From Streptomyces endocoffeicus (GTDB lineage: Bacteria > Actinomycetota > Actinomycetes > Streptomycetales > Streptomycetaceae), in assembly GCF_016741935.1 (NCBI RefSeq), contig NZ_JAERRG010000005.1:124001-188000 (forward strand): 64,000 nucleotides of DNA, written 5' to 3'. Of the stretch, positions 25,998 through 34,511 are shown in pieces. Position 1 is the first letter of the stretch. Each line of letters begins with the position of its first letter. Below the pieces are notes generated by a model that made no database searches, had not been told where the DNA came from, and was given only the letters and a program-made list of their open reading frames with translations. A program made the translations under genes and the position numbers.

Positions 25998-26183
25998 GTG
26001 GCGAAGAAGGCTCTCATTGCCAAGGCCGCCCGCAAGCCCAAGTTCGGCGTGCGTGGGTACACGCGCTGCCAGCGCTGCGGACGTCCGCACTCCGTGTACC
26101 GCAAGTTCGGCCTGTGCCGCGTGTGCCTCCGTGAGATGGCTCACCGTGGTGAGCTGCCGGGCGTGACCAAGAGCTCCTGGTAA
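25998..26183 (+). CDS. rpsN: 30S ribosomal protein S14 type Z (zinc form)
   Basis: 61 residues from GTG 25998 (also called rpsZ). The zinc ribbon is complete: CQRCG (Cys24, Cys27) and CRVC (Cys40, Cys43). This is the short zinc-dependent form. In actinobacteria a cysteine-free paralogue elsewhere may replace it under zinc shortage; none is in this window. Confidence 0.98.
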   Translation: MAKKALIAKAARKPKFGVRGYTRCQRCGRPHSVYRKFGLCRVCLREMAHRGELPGVTKSSW

Positions 26184-26392
26184 TCGACCCTTACGGGTTG
26201 ATACCGGGCTCTCGGTAAGCAAATGGATGGCGAGGCCCACCCGCCCGCTCGCGTAGAGTGGAACGGTTGGGCGCTCGCCGCCCAGAATTCTTACTACGCC
26301 GTAGGTCCCCGCGCCGCACCCGTGCCCGCCACTGAGCGGGTGAGAGGGATGGCGCATACAGGAAACCCCGGCGAGAGAGGCCGAAGGCCATC

Positions 26393-26791
26393 ATGACCAT
26401 GACCGATCCGATCGCAGACATGCTGACGCGTCTGCGAAACGCGAACTCGGCGTACCACGACACCGTCGAGATGCCGCACAGCAAGATCAAGTCGCATATC
26501 GCGGAGATCCTCCAGCAGGAGGGCTACATCACCGGCTGGAAGGTCGAGGACGCCGAGGTCGGCAAGAACCTCACCCTCGAGCTGAAGTTCGGACCGAACC
26601 GCGAGCGCTCGATCGCCGGCATCAAGCGGATCTCGAAGCCGGGCCTGCGGGTCTACGCAAAGTCCACCAACCTGCCGAAGGTGCTCGGCGGCCTGGGCGT
26701 GGCGATCATCTCCACGTCGCACGGGCTCCTCACCGACAAGCAGGCCGGCAAGAAGGGCGTGGGTGGGGAAGTCCTCGCCTACGTCTGGTAA
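26393..26791 (+). CDS. rpsH: 30S ribosomal protein S8
   Basis: 132 residues (MTMTDPIADMLTRLRNANSA). S8 binds helix 21 of 16S rRNA; in E. coli it represses the spc operon by binding mRNA near rplE. The 209-base gap before it has several small inverted repeats (for example CCCTTACGGG) and a TAGAGT hexamer near 26254, but no convincing promoter. Confidence 0.99.
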   Translation: MTMTDPIADMLTRLRNANSAYHDTVEMPHSKIKSHIAEILQQEGYITGWKVEDAEVGKNLTLELKFGPNRERSIAGIKRISKPGLRVYAKSTNLPKVLGGLGVAIISTSHGLLTDKQAGKKGVGGEVLAYVW

Positions 26792-26811
26792 CCAGGGAAC
26801 GGAGGAAGCAC

Positions 26812-27351
26812 ATGTCGCGCATTGGCAAGCTGCCCATCCAGGTTCCCGCTGGTGTGGACGTCACCATCGATGGCCGCACGGTCGCCGTGAAGGGTCCCAA
26901 GGGCTCTCTCTCGCACACCGTCGCCGCGCCGATCGAGGTCGCCAAGGGTGAGGACAACGTCCTCGTTGTCACCCGCCCGAACGACGAGCGTCAGAACAAG
27001 GCCCTGCACGGCCTGTCGCGCACGCTGGTGGCGAACATGATCACCGGCGTGACCCAGGGCTACAGCAAGGCGCTCGAGATCAGCGGTGTCGGTTACCGCG
27101 TCCAGGCGAAGGGCTCCAACCTGGAGTTCGCCCTGGGCTACAGCCACCCGATCCTGGTCGAGGCCCCGGAGGGCATCTCCTTCAAGGTGGAGTCCCCGAC
27201 CAAGCTGAGCGTCGAGGGCATCGACAAGCAGAAGGTCGGCGAGGTCGCCGCGAACATCCGCAAGCTGCGCAAGCCCGACCCGTACAAGGCCAAGGGCGTG
27301 AAGTACGCGGGCGAGGTCATCCGCCGCAAGGTCGGAAAGGCTGGTAAGTAA
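26812..27351 (+). CDS. rplF: 50S ribosomal protein L6
   Basis: 179 residues (MSRIGKLPIQVPAGVDVTID). L6 lies at the sarcin-ricin loop and factor-binding region. The C-terminal RKLRKPDPYKAKGVKYAGE signature is present. RBS GGAGGA. rplR follows after 3 bases. Confidence 0.99.
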   Translation: MSRIGKLPIQVPAGVDVTIDGRTVAVKGPKGSLSHTVAAPIEVAKGEDNVLVVTRPNDERQNKALHGLSRTLVANMITGVTQGYSKALEISGVGYRVQAKGSNLEFALGYSHPILVEAPEGISFKVESPTKLSVEGIDKQKVGEVAANIRKLRKPDPYKAKGVKYAGEVIRRKVGKAGK

Positions 27352-27354
27352 GCC

Positions 27355-27738
27355 ATGGCATACGGTGTGAAGATTGCCAAGGGCAACGCTCGCAAGGCCG
27401 CTGCCGTCAAGCGGCGTCACATCCGCGTCCGCAAGCGGGTCTCCGGTACGCCGGTCCGCCCCCGCCTCGTGGTGACGCGGTCCAACCGTCACATGGTGGC
27501 GCAGGTCATCGACGACATCGCGGGCCACACCCTGGCCTCGGCGTCGACGCTGGACGGCTCCATCCGGGCGGCCGAGGGCGACAAGAGCGCCCAGGCGCAG
27601 CAGGTCGGCGCCCTGGTGGCCGAGCGGGCGAAGGCCGCGGGCATCGAGGCCGTCGTGTTCGACCGTGGTGGCAACAAGTACGCCGGGCGCATCGCCGCCC
27701 TGGCGGACGCCGCCCGCGAGGCCGGGCTGAAGTTCTGA
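27355..27738 (+). CDS. rplR: 50S ribosomal protein L18
   Basis: 127 residues. L18 carries 5S rRNA with L5. The Arg-rich N-terminus (RKAAAVKRRHIRVRKRVSG) and the C-terminal VVFDRGGNKYAGRIAALADA are typical. rpsE follows after 40 bases. Confidence 0.99.
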   Translation: MAYGVKIAKGNARKAAAVKRRHIRVRKRVSGTPVRPRLVVTRSNRHMVAQVIDDIAGHTLASASTLDGSIRAAEGDKSAQAQQVGALVAERAKAAGIEAVVFDRGGNKYAGRIAALADAAREAGLKF

Positions 27739-27778
27739 GCCCCGGTTCCAACGCACGGAAACGAGAGAGGTAAATCCA

Positions 27779-28384
27779 ATGGCTGGACCCCAGCGCCGCG
27801 GTGGCGGCGCCGGTGGCGGCGAGCGGCGGGACCGGAAGGACCGGCGGGACGGTGGCGCTGCCGCCGAGAAGACCGCTTACGTCGAGCGTGTTGTCGCGAT
27901 CAACCGCGTCGCCAAGGTTGTGAAGGGTGGTCGTCGCTTCAGCTTCACCGCGCTGGTCGTGGTGGGCGACGGTGACGGCACCGTGGGTGTCGGTTACGGC
28001 AAGGCCAAGGAGGTGCCGGCCGCGATCGCCAAGGGCGTGGAGGAGGCCAAGAAGCACTTCTTCAAGGTCCCCCGGATCGCCGGCACCATCCCGCACCCGA
28101 TCCAGGGTGAGGAGGCCGCGGGTGTCGTGCTGCTGAAGCCGGCGTCGCCCGGTACCGGTGTGATCGCCGGTGGCCCGGTGCGTGCCGTGCTGGAGTGCGC
28201 GGGCATCCACGACGTGCTGAGCAAGTCGCTCGGCTCGTCGAACCCGATCAACATCGTGCACGCCACGCGGGCCGCTCTGCAGGGCCTTCAGCGGCCCGAG
28301 GAGATCGCCGCCCGTCGTGGTCTGCCGCTCGAGGACGTCGCCCCCGCCGCTCTGCTGCGGGCGCGTGCCGGGGTGGGTGCGTGA
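27779..28384 (+). CDS. rpsE: 30S ribosomal protein S5
   Basis: 201 residues with a Gly/Arg-rich N-terminal extension (about 1-35). The double-stranded RNA-binding-like domain contains VVGDGDGTVGVGYGKAKEVP. S5 helps decoding fidelity, and its loop is the spectinomycin site (VAKVVKGGRRFSFTALV appears wild type). Its stop lies inside the GTGAGCATG leading to rpmD. Confidence 0.99.
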   Translation: MAGPQRRGGGAGGGERRDRKDRRDGGAAAEKTAYVERVVAINRVAKVVKGGRRFSFTALVVVGDGDGTVGVGYGKAKEVPAAIAKGVEEAKKHFFKVPRIAGTIPHPIQGEEAAGVVLLKPASPGTGVIAGGPVRAVLECAGIHDVLSKSLGSSNPINIVHATRAALQGLQRPEEIAARRGLPLEDVAPAALLRARAGVGA

Positions 28385-28386
28385 GC

Positions 28387-28569
28387 ATGGCCCGCCTCAA
28401 GATCACGCAGACGAAGTCGTACATCGGCAGCAAGCAGAACCACCGCGACACTCTGCGTTCGCTCGGGCTGAAGAGGCTCGGCGACGTGGTCGTCAAGGAG
28501 GACCGCCCCGAGTTCCGCGGCATGGCGCAGACCGTGCGGCACCTCGTGACGGTCGAGGAGGTCGACTGA
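28387..28569 (+). CDS. rpmD: 50S ribosomal protein L30
   Basis: 60 residues from ATG 28387 (MARLKITQTKSYIGSKQNHR). A GTG at 28381 overlapping the rpsE stop would add two residues. It is too small to stand out by length, but the family sequence and its place between rpsE and rplO are clear. Confidence 0.97.
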   Translation: MARLKITQTKSYIGSKQNHRDTLRSLGLKRLGDVVVKEDRPEFRGMAQTVRHLVTVEEVD

Positions 28570-28570
28570 C

Positions 28571-29026
28571 ATGGCGGAGAACAACCCGCTGAAGGTCCAC
28601 AACCTCCGGCCCGCCCCGGGCGCCAAGACCGCCAAGACCCGTGTCGGTCGTGGTGAGGCGTCCAAGGGTAAGACCGCTGGTCGTGGCACCAAGGGCACCA
28701 AGGCCCGCTACCAGGTTCCGGAGCGCTTCGAGGGTGGGCAGATGCCCCTCCACATGCGGCTCCCGAAGCTCAAGGGCTTCAAGAACCCCTTCCGCACCGA
28801 GTACCAGGTCGTGAACCTGGACAAGCTGGCCGCGCTCTACCCCGAGGGTGGCGAGGTCACGGTGGCCGACCTGGTCGCCAAGGGTGCGGTTCGCAAGAAC
28901 CAGCTCGTCAAGGTGCTGGGCTCCGGTGAGGTCTCCGTGGCGCTGCGGGTGACGGTCGACGCCGTCTCCGGCTCCGCCAAGGAGAAGATCACCGCCGCCG
29001 GTGGCACCGTCACCGAGCTCGTCTGA
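28571..29026 (+). CDS. rplO: 50S ribosomal protein L15
   Basis: 151 residues. The Gly/Lys-rich N-terminal extension (KTRVGRGEASKGKTAGRGTK) penetrates 23S rRNA. It starts 1 base after rpmD and is followed by a strong hairpin before secY. Confidence 0.99.
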   Translation: MAENNPLKVHNLRPAPGAKTAKTRVGRGEASKGKTAGRGTKGTKARYQVPERFEGGQMPLHMRLPKLKGFKNPFRTEYQVVNLDKLAALYPEGGEVTVADLVAKGAVRKNQLVKVLGSGEVSVALRVTVDAVSGSAKEKITAAGGTVTELV

Positions 29027-29042
29027 GCACGGTGCGTTTCTG

Positions 29043-29076
29043 ACCGGGGGTGCCCCAGATATGGGGCATCCCCGGT
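29043..29076 (+). terminator. Hairpin between rplO and secY
   Basis: Fourteen-base arms (29043-29056 and 29063-29076) with one G-U wobble and a 6-base loop. A second inverted repeat (GGTAA/TTACC) follows at about 29105-29129. It probably separates ribosomal-protein and secY expression levels; no clear secY promoter was found in the remaining gap. Confidence 0.7.
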
Positions 29077-29230
29077 TGGTCGTTCCAAGCGGGGCCGGGT
29101 CGCCGGTAAGGTGGCTGGCGTTGTTACCTTCCGCGCGGTACGTCTCCGCGCGGGTCCTGGCTGATAAGTATCCGTCGATCCTCAAGACCGTCACCTCTCG
29201 CGAAGCGACGCGGGGGGCGCAGGAGGCACC

Positions 29231-30544
29231 GTGCTCACCGCGTTCGCCCGGGCGTTCAAGACGCCCGACCTGCGCAAGAAGCTGCTGTTCACGCTGGGCA
29301 TCATCGTGCTCTTCCGGCTCGGGCAACATATCCCGATCCCGGGCATCGACTACAAGAACGTCCAGACGTGCATGGACCTCGCCAAGGGCCAGCAGGGGCT
29401 GTTCGGCCTGGTCAACATGTTCAGTGGTGGCGCACTGCTCCAGATCACCATCTTCGCGCTGGGGATCATGCCGTACATCACGGCGAGCATCATCCTGCAG
29501 CTGCTGACCGTGGTGATCCCGCGCCTCGAGGCCCTCAAGAAGGAGGGCCAGGCCGGTCAAGGAAAGATCACCCAGTACACCCGCTATCTGACGATCGCGC
29601 TGGCGATCCTCCAGGGCACCGGCCTGGTGGCCACCGCCCGCAGCGGCTCGCTCTTCCAGAGCTGCCCGGTCGGCGGTCAGATCGTCCGGGACGACTCGAT
29701 CTTCACCACCGCCGTGATGGTCATCACGATGACCGCGGGCACCGCGCTGATCATGTGGCTCGGTGAGCTGGTCACCGACCGCGGCATCGGCAACGGCATG
29801 TCGATCCTGATGTTCGTCTCGATCGCCGCCGGATTCCCGAGCGCGATGTGGAGCATCAAGCAGCAGGGCAAGATCATGGACGGCTGGCTGGAGTTCGGCC
29901 TGGTGATCCTCTGTGGTCTGGCCATGGTCGGCCTGGTGGTCTTCGTCGAGCAGGCCCAGCGCCGGATTCCCGTGCAGTACGCCAAACGCATGATCGGCCG
30001 TCGCTCGTACGGCGGTACGTCCACTTACATCCCGATGAAGGTGAACCAGGCGGGTGTGATCCCCGTGATCTTCGCCTCATCGCTGCTGTACATCCCGGCG
30101 CTGATCGTCCAGTTCTCGAATTCGAAGGCCGGCTGGGCGACCTGGATCTCGCAGAACTTCGTCAAGGGCGACCACCCGATCTACATCGCCACGTACTTCC
30201 TGCTGATCGTCTTCTTCGCATTCTTCTATGTCGCCATCAGCTTCAACCCCGAAGAAGTTGCCGACAACATGAAGAAGTATGGTGGGTTCATCCCGGGTAT
30301 CCGGGCTGGTCGTCCCACCGCGGAGTATCTGAGCTACGTGCTGAACCGCATCACGTGGCCCGGTGCGCTCTATCTGGGCTTGATCGCCCTGGTGCCCACG
30401 GTGGCGCTGGTGACGCTCAATGCCAATCAGAACTTCCCGTTCGGCGGCACGAGCATCCTGATCATCGTGGGTGTCGGCCTGGAGACTGTGAAGCAAATCG
30501 AGAGCCAGCTTCAGCAGCGACACTACGAAGGGTTCCTCCGCTGA
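29231..30544 (+). CDS. secY: Protein translocase channel subunit SecY
   Basis: 437 residues from GTG 29231 after AGGAGG. It forms the SecYEG pore in the membrane, with about ten transmembrane helices. The first helix (LLFTLGIIVLFRLGQHIPIP), the plug-side motif MFSGGALLQ and GMSILMFVSIAAG are recognisable. The stop overlaps the adk start by one base (TGATG), which suggests coupled translation. Confidence 0.99.
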   Translation: MLTAFARAFKTPDLRKKLLFTLGIIVLFRLGQHIPIPGIDYKNVQTCMDLAKGQQGLFGLVNMFSGGALLQITIFALGIMPYITASIILQLLTVVIPRLEALKKEGQAGQGKITQYTRYLTIALAILQGTGLVATARSGSLFQSCPVGGQIVRDDSIFTTAVMVITMTAGTALIMWLGELVTDRGIGNGMSILMFVSIAAGFPSAMWSIKQQGKIMDGWLEFGLVILCGLAMVGLVVFVEQAQRRIPVQYAKRMIGRRSYGGTSTYIPMKVNQAGVIPVIFASSLLYIPALIVQFSNSKAGWATWISQNFVKGDHPIYIATYFLLIVFFAFFYVAISFNPEEVADNMKKYGGFIPGIRAGRPTAEYLSYVLNRITWPGALYLGLIALVPTVALVTLNANQNFPFGGTSILIIVGVGLETVKQIESQLQQRHYEGFLR

Positions 30545-31200
30545 TGCGAATCGTCCTCGTCGGGCCTCCGGGAGCCGGCAAGGGTACGCAGGCCGCGTAC
30601 CTCGCCGAGAAGCTGTCCATCCCGCATATCTCCACCGGCGACCTGTTCCGCGCGAACATCAGCCAGGGCACCCCCCTCGGCAAGCAGGCGCAGGAGTACA
30701 TGCGGGCCGGACAACTGGTACCGGACGAGGTCACCATCGGCATGGCGGAGGACCGGCTGGAGCAGGAGGACGCGCAGCCGGGCTTTCTGCTGGACGGGTT
30801 CCCGAGGAACCAGTTCCAGGCCGAGGCCCTGGACACCTACCTGGGGCAGCGCGGTGTCTCGCTGGACGCGGTGCTGGACCTGGAGGTCCCCGAGTCCGAG
30901 GTGATCAAGCGCATCGCGGGCCGCCGTACCTGCCGCAATGACAGCTCGCACACCTTCCACGTCGAGTACAAGCCGTCGAAGGACCCGGGTGTGTGCGACG
31001 TCTGCGGCGGCGAGCTGTACCAGCGCGAGGACGACAGCGAGGAGACGGTCCGCGACCGGCTGGAGGTCTACCACACCCAGACCGAGCCGATCATCGACTA
31101 CTACAAGACCAAGGGCCTGGTCGTGACGATCTCGGCGCTGGGCAAGGTGTCCGAGGTCACCCAGCGGGCGATGGACGCCCTGGCCGCCAAGGCGGCCTAG
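30544..31200 (+). CDS. adk: Adenylate kinase
   Basis: 218 residues from ATG 30544 (MRIVLVGPPGAGKGTQ). It converts ATP + AMP to 2 ADP. The P-loop GPPGAGKGT, the AMP-site HISTGDLFR and LLDGFPRN are all present. The LID is the long zinc-type with GRRTCRN and CDVCGGELY. It overlaps secY, and a very strong hairpin follows. Confidence 0.98.
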   Translation: MRIVLVGPPGAGKGTQAAYLAEKLSIPHISTGDLFRANISQGTPLGKQAQEYMRAGQLVPDEVTIGMAEDRLEQEDAQPGFLLDGFPRNQFQAEALDTYLGQRGVSLDAVLDLEVPESEVIKRIAGRRTCRNDSSHTFHVEYKPSKDPGVCDVCGGELYQREDDSEETVRDRLEVYHTQTEPIIDYYKTKGLVVTISALGKVSEVTQRAMDALAAKAA

Positions 31201-31217
31201 CGAACGCAGGCTGTCAC

Positions 31218-31251
31218 CGGCCGCGATGCCCCGTCCGGGGCGTCGCGGCCG
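31218..31251 (+). terminator. 15-bp hairpin between adk and map
   Basis: Arms 31218-31232 and 31237-31251 pair along their full length with one G-U wobble and a GTCC loop. The remaining 63 bases before map contain TACTGT and GATACG hexamers but no good -35. Confidence 0.75.
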
Positions 31252-31314
31252 TACTGTTGAGCAGATACGCCACGGCACATACCGCCGCACCAGAGACTGA
31301 CCCGGAAGGCACCC

Positions 31315-32151
31315 ATGGTGGAGATCAAGACTCCCGAGCAGATCGCGAAGATGCGTGAGGCGGGACTGGTCGTCGCCGCCATTCACGAGGCGACGCGGGC
31401 GGCGGCCGTCCCCGGCGCCAGCACCAAGGATCTGGACGATGTCGCCCGTAAGGTCATCGCGGACCATGGCGCCAAGTCGAACTTCCTGGGGTACGGCGGC
31501 TTCCCCGCCACCATCTGCACCTCGGTGAACGACATCGTGGTGCACGGCATCCCGGACCGGGAGACCGTCCTCAAGGACGGCGACATCATCTCCATCGACG
31601 CGGGCGCGATCGTGGACGGCTGGCACGGCGACGCCGCCTTCACCGCCTTCGTGGGCACCGGTCACGACCCGGAGCTGTACGAGCTCAGCCGGGTCACCGA
31701 GGAGTCGATGTGGGCCGGGATCGCGGCGGTCCGCAAGGGCCACCGGCTGGTCGACATCTCCAAGGCGATCGAGGGCTACATCCGCCGCCAGCCCCGCCCG
31801 GCCTCCGGCAAGTACGGGATCATCGAGGACTACGGCGGCCACGGCATCGGCACTCAGATGCACATGGACCCGCATCTGCTGAACTACGTCTCCAAGAAGC
31901 GCGGCAAGGGCCCCCGGCTGGTCTCCGGCTTCTGCATCGCGATCGAGCCCATGGTGAGCCTGGGCACCGCGAAGACGCATGTGCTGGCCGACGACTGGAC
32001 GGTCAAGACGGACGACGGCACCTGGTCCAGCCACTGGGAGCACTCGGTCGCGCTGACCGAGGAGGGCCCGCTGGTGCTGACCGCCGTGGACGGCGGCAAG
32101 GCCAAGCTGGCCGAGCTGGGCGTGGAGACCGCGCCCGACCCGCTGGCCTGA
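31315..32151 (+). CDS. map: Methionine aminopeptidase, type I
   Basis: 278 residues. It removes the initiator Met from new proteins. The five metal ligands are in their usual settings: ISIDAGAIVDGWHGDAA (two Asp), GGHGIGTQMH (His), AIEPMV (Glu) and the WEHSVALTEEG Glu. It starts MVEIKTPEQIAKMREAGLV. Position after secY-adk is the normal actinobacterial order. Confidence 0.98.
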   Translation: MVEIKTPEQIAKMREAGLVVAAIHEATRAAAVPGASTKDLDDVARKVIADHGAKSNFLGYGGFPATICTSVNDIVVHGIPDRETVLKDGDIISIDAGAIVDGWHGDAAFTAFVGTGHDPELYELSRVTEESMWAGIAAVRKGHRLVDISKAIEGYIRRQPRPASGKYGIIEDYGGHGIGTQMHMDPHLLNYVSKKRGKGPRLVSGFCIAIEPMVSLGTAKTHVLADDWTVKTDDGTWSSHWEHSVALTEEGPLVLTAVDGGKAKLAELGVETAPDPLA

Positions 32152-32193
32152 CGATCTCCGTTTGACGATCTCCGTGGGCATAAAGATCTCGAT

Positions 32194-32214
32194 TCCGGGG
32201 CATCATGCCCCGGA
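32194..32214 (+). terminator. Hairpin after map
   Basis: TCCGGGGCAT (32194-32203) and ATGCCCCGGA (32205-32214) are perfectly complementary about a single central base, so about eight pairs can form. It directly precedes the infA promoter. Confidence 0.6.
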
Positions 32215-32244
32215 TTCGTGTTTCGGGATGCCCTGACGTAGACT
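32215..32244 (+). promoter_or_regulatory. Candidate promoter for infA
   Basis: TTCGTG (32215-32220), spacer 18, TAGACT (32239-32244). The -10 is good and the -35 is partial. Transcription would start about 65 bases before infA. Confidence 0.55.
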
Positions 32245-32315
32245 GACACGTCGGCTCTCGCATGCCCTCCCGCATGTCGCGAGCCGATCAAGGTAGCCGA
32301 TCCCGAAAGCAGGAC

Positions 32316-32537
32316 ATGGCCAAGAAGCAAGGCGCCATCGAAATCGAGGGCACCGTGATCGAGTCTCTGCCGAACGCGATGTTCAAGGTGGAGCTTCAGA
32401 ACGGTCACAAGGTCCTCGCGCACATCAGCGGCAAGATGCGTATGCACTACATCCGCATCCTGCCCGATGACCGGGTGGTCGTGGAGCTGTCTCCGTACGA
32501 CCTCACGCGCGGACGGATCGTCTACCGCTACAAGTAG
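32316..32537 (+). CDS. infA: Translation initiation factor IF-1
   Basis: 73 residues (MAKKQGAIEIEGTVIESLPN), a single OB fold that occupies the ribosomal A site during initiation. ATG 32316 follows GCAGGA. rpmJ follows after 28 bases. Confidence 0.99.
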   Translation: MAKKQGAIEIEGTVIESLPNAMFKVELQNGHKVLAHISGKMRMHYIRILPDDRVVVELSPYDLTRGRIVYRYK

Positions 32538-32565
32538 ATCTCACGACCCGGAGAACCTCACACCC

Positions 32566-32679
32566 ATGAAGGTCAAGCCGAGCGTCAAGAAGATCTGCGA
32601 CAAGTGCAAGGTGATCCGCCGCCACGGTCGGGTCATGGTCATTTGCGACAACCTGCGCCACAAGCAGCGCCAGGGCTGA
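32566..32679 (+). CDS. rpmJ: 50S ribosomal protein L36 (zinc form)
   Basis: 37 residues (MKVKPSVKKICDKCKVIRRH). Zinc ligands Cys11, Cys14, Cys27 and His32 are all present, so this is the zinc-binding form. The gene is very short but has the family sequence and its usual place between infA and rpsM. Confidence 0.98.
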   Translation: MKVKPSVKKICDKCKVIRRHGRVMVICDNLRHKQRQG

Positions 32680-32875
32680 CGCACACCGGCCGGAATCCTG
32701 CACCACTCGCAGTATCTTCGCGCGACGTCATAACTTTTCGTACATACGCAGTCACCCGTTCCCGCCTCGCGGGGACGACACCCCCGGTCGGAGGCCGGGG
32801 ACCCGGGAGCCGTCCCGTACGGCGGCCGGGAATGGTGCTGCGGAAGACCTCCGACAATCATCTGGAGCCAGATTC
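32680..32875 (+). other. Structured leader of rpsM
   Basis: These 196 bases between rpmJ and rpsM contain no gene. The best structure is CCCCGG-type arms at 32781-32800. The run of GC-rich inverted repeats suggests RNA structure before S13; S13 or S4 binding is conceivable but not shown. Confidence 0.4.
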
Positions 32876-33256
32876 ATGGCACGCCTCGCAGGCGTTGATC
32901 TCCCGCGCGAAAAGCGCGTCGAGGTCGCCCTCACCTACGTCTTCGGCATCGGTCGCACCCTTGCCCAGCAGACGCTCGCCAACACCGGTGTGAGCCCGGA
33001 CACCCGCGTTCGGGACCTGGGCGAAGAGGACCTGGTCAAGATCCGCGAGTACGTGGACAACAACATCAAGACCGAGGGTGACCTCCGTCGCGAGATCCAG
33101 GCCGACATCCGCCGCAAGGTCGAGATCGGCTGCTACCAGGGTCTGCGCCACCGCCGTGGCCTTCCGGTCCACGGCCAGCGCACGTCGACCAACGCCCGCA
33201 CCCGCAAGGGCCCGCGTCGCGCGATCGCCGGTAAGAAGAAGCCGGGCAAGAAGTAG
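32876..33256 (+). CDS. rpsM: 30S ribosomal protein S13
   Basis: 126 residues (MARLAGVDLPREKRVEVALT). S13 is a head protein making the B1 intersubunit bridges. The Lys/Arg-rich tail (KGPRRAIAGKKKPGKK) reaches P-site tRNA. RBS TGGAG. It begins the alpha-type segment rpsM-rpsK-rpsD-rpoA-rplQ. Confidence 0.99.
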   Translation: MARLAGVDLPREKRVEVALTYVFGIGRTLAQQTLANTGVSPDTRVRDLGEEDLVKIREYVDNNIKTEGDLRREIQADIRRKVEIGCYQGLRHRRGLPVHGQRTSTNARTRKGPRRAIAGKKKPGKK

Positions 33257-33322
33257 TCCGCACCGGACGCTGACAAGCGGTCCGAGCTGTAGGACCGACC
33301 ACCTCCACGGGAGATTTCGAGA

Positions 33323-33727
33323 ATGCCTCCGAAGAGCAGGACGGCGGGCGCCAAGAAGGTGCGCCGCAAGGAGAAGAAGAACGTCGCCCACGGGCACGCT
33401 CACATCAAGAGCACGTTCAACAACACCATCGTCTCGATCACGGACCCCACCGGGAATGTGATCTCTTGGGCCTCGGCCGGCCACGTCGGCTTCAAGGGCT
33501 CGCGCAAGTCCACTCCGTTCGCCGCGCAGATGGCCGCCGAGTCGGCCGCCCGCCGCGCGCAGGAGCACGGCATGCGCAAGGTCGACGTGTTCGTCAAGGG
33601 TCCGGGCTCCGGCCGTGAGACCGCGATCCGTTCGCTCCAGGCCACCGGCCTGGAGGTGGGTTCGATCCAGGACGTCACTCCGACTCCGCACAACGGATGC
33701 CGCCCGCCCAAGCGTCGGCGTGTCTGA
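33323..33727 (+). CDS. rpsK: 30S ribosomal protein S11
   Basis: 134 residues. S11 is a platform protein near the mRNA exit. The motifs AHGHAHIKSTFNNTIVSITD and DVTPTPHNGCRPPKRRRV are family-typical. Confidence 0.99.
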   Translation: MPPKSRTAGAKKVRRKEKKNVAHGHAHIKSTFNNTIVSITDPTGNVISWASAGHVGFKGSRKSTPFAAQMAAESAARRAQEHGMRKVDVFVKGPGSGRETAIRSLQATGLEVGSIQDVTPTPHNGCRPPKRRRV

Positions 33728-33755
33728 CCGGCTGAAGTAGGAGACAACAGAAACA

Positions 33756-34382
33756 ATGGCGCGTTACACCGGGGCCGACTGCAAGCGTTGCCGTCGGGAG
33801 AAGCAGAAGCTCTTCCTCAAGGGGAGCAAGTGCGAGAGCGCGAAGTGCCCGATCGAGATCCGTCCTTACCCCCCGGGTGAGCACGGTCGCGGGCGCACCA
33901 AGGACAGCGAGTACCTGCTGCAGCTCCGTGAGAAGCAGAAGGCGACCCGCATCTACGGTGTCCTTGAGAAGCAGTTCCGTGGTTACTACGCGGAGGCGAA
34001 CAAGAAGACCGGCAAGACCGGTGAGAACCTTCTTCGCATCCTCGAGACCCGACTCGACAACGTGGTCTACCGGGCCGGCTTCGCCAAGTCCCGCGACCAC
34101 GCCCGTCAGCTGGTCCGCCACGGCCACTTCGTCGTGAACGGCGTCAAGACCGACATTCCGTCGGCTCGGGTCACCGTGAACGACATCGTCGAGGTTCGTC
34201 CGAAGTCCCGGACCATGACCCCCTTCCAGGTGGCTCAGGCCGAGGCGGGCGAGCGCACCGTGCCGGCGTGGCTCGAGGCCATTCCGTCGCAGCTGCGGAT
34301 CCTCGTGCACTCCATGCCCGAGCGCCAGGTGATCGACACCCAGGTGCAGGAGCAGCTGATCGTCGAGCTCTACTCCAAGTAG
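33756..34382 (+). CDS. rpsD: 30S ribosomal protein S4 (zinc-cysteine form)
   Basis: 208 residues. S4 initiates assembly of the 16S 5' domain and sits at mRNA entry. The N-terminus carries four cysteines (CKRC, Cys9 and Cys12; CESAKC, Cys26 and Cys31), the zinc-type S4. The S4 RNA-binding motif RLDNVVYRAGFAKSRDHARQ is present. It is in its alpha-operon place, whereas some streptomycetes have S4 elsewhere. Confidence 0.98.
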   Translation: MARYTGADCKRCRREKQKLFLKGSKCESAKCPIEIRPYPPGEHGRGRTKDSEYLLQLREKQKATRIYGVLEKQFRGYYAEANKKTGKTGENLLRILETRLDNVVYRAGFAKSRDHARQLVRHGHFVVNGVKTDIPSARVTVNDIVEVRPKSRTMTPFQVAQAEAGERTVPAWLEAIPSQLRILVHSMPERQVIDTQVQEQLIVELYSK

Positions 34383-34420
34383 TAGCGAGGCTCGCCGGCG
34401 TAGCCGGCTGATGTGAGGTT

Positions 34421-34455
34421 CGGGCGGTACGGAGCCGTTTGGCACGTACCGCCCG
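34421..34455 (+). terminator. Hairpin between rpsD and rpoA
   Basis: Perfect 10-base arms CGGGCGGTAC (34421-34430) and GTACCGCCCG (34446-34455) with a 15-base loop. It lies 56 bases before rpoA and could tune alpha-subunit expression relative to S4. Confidence 0.6.
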
Positions 34456-34511
34456 TACCATTGAAGGGTTCGGCGTCAAATAGCGGGCGCCGAAGACTGG
34501 AGGCAATGCCC

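Noticed and set aside
26184..26392. Promoter before rpsH based on TAGAGT near 26254
   Set aside because: No -35 at acceptable spacing was found; genes on both sides are probably in one transcript.
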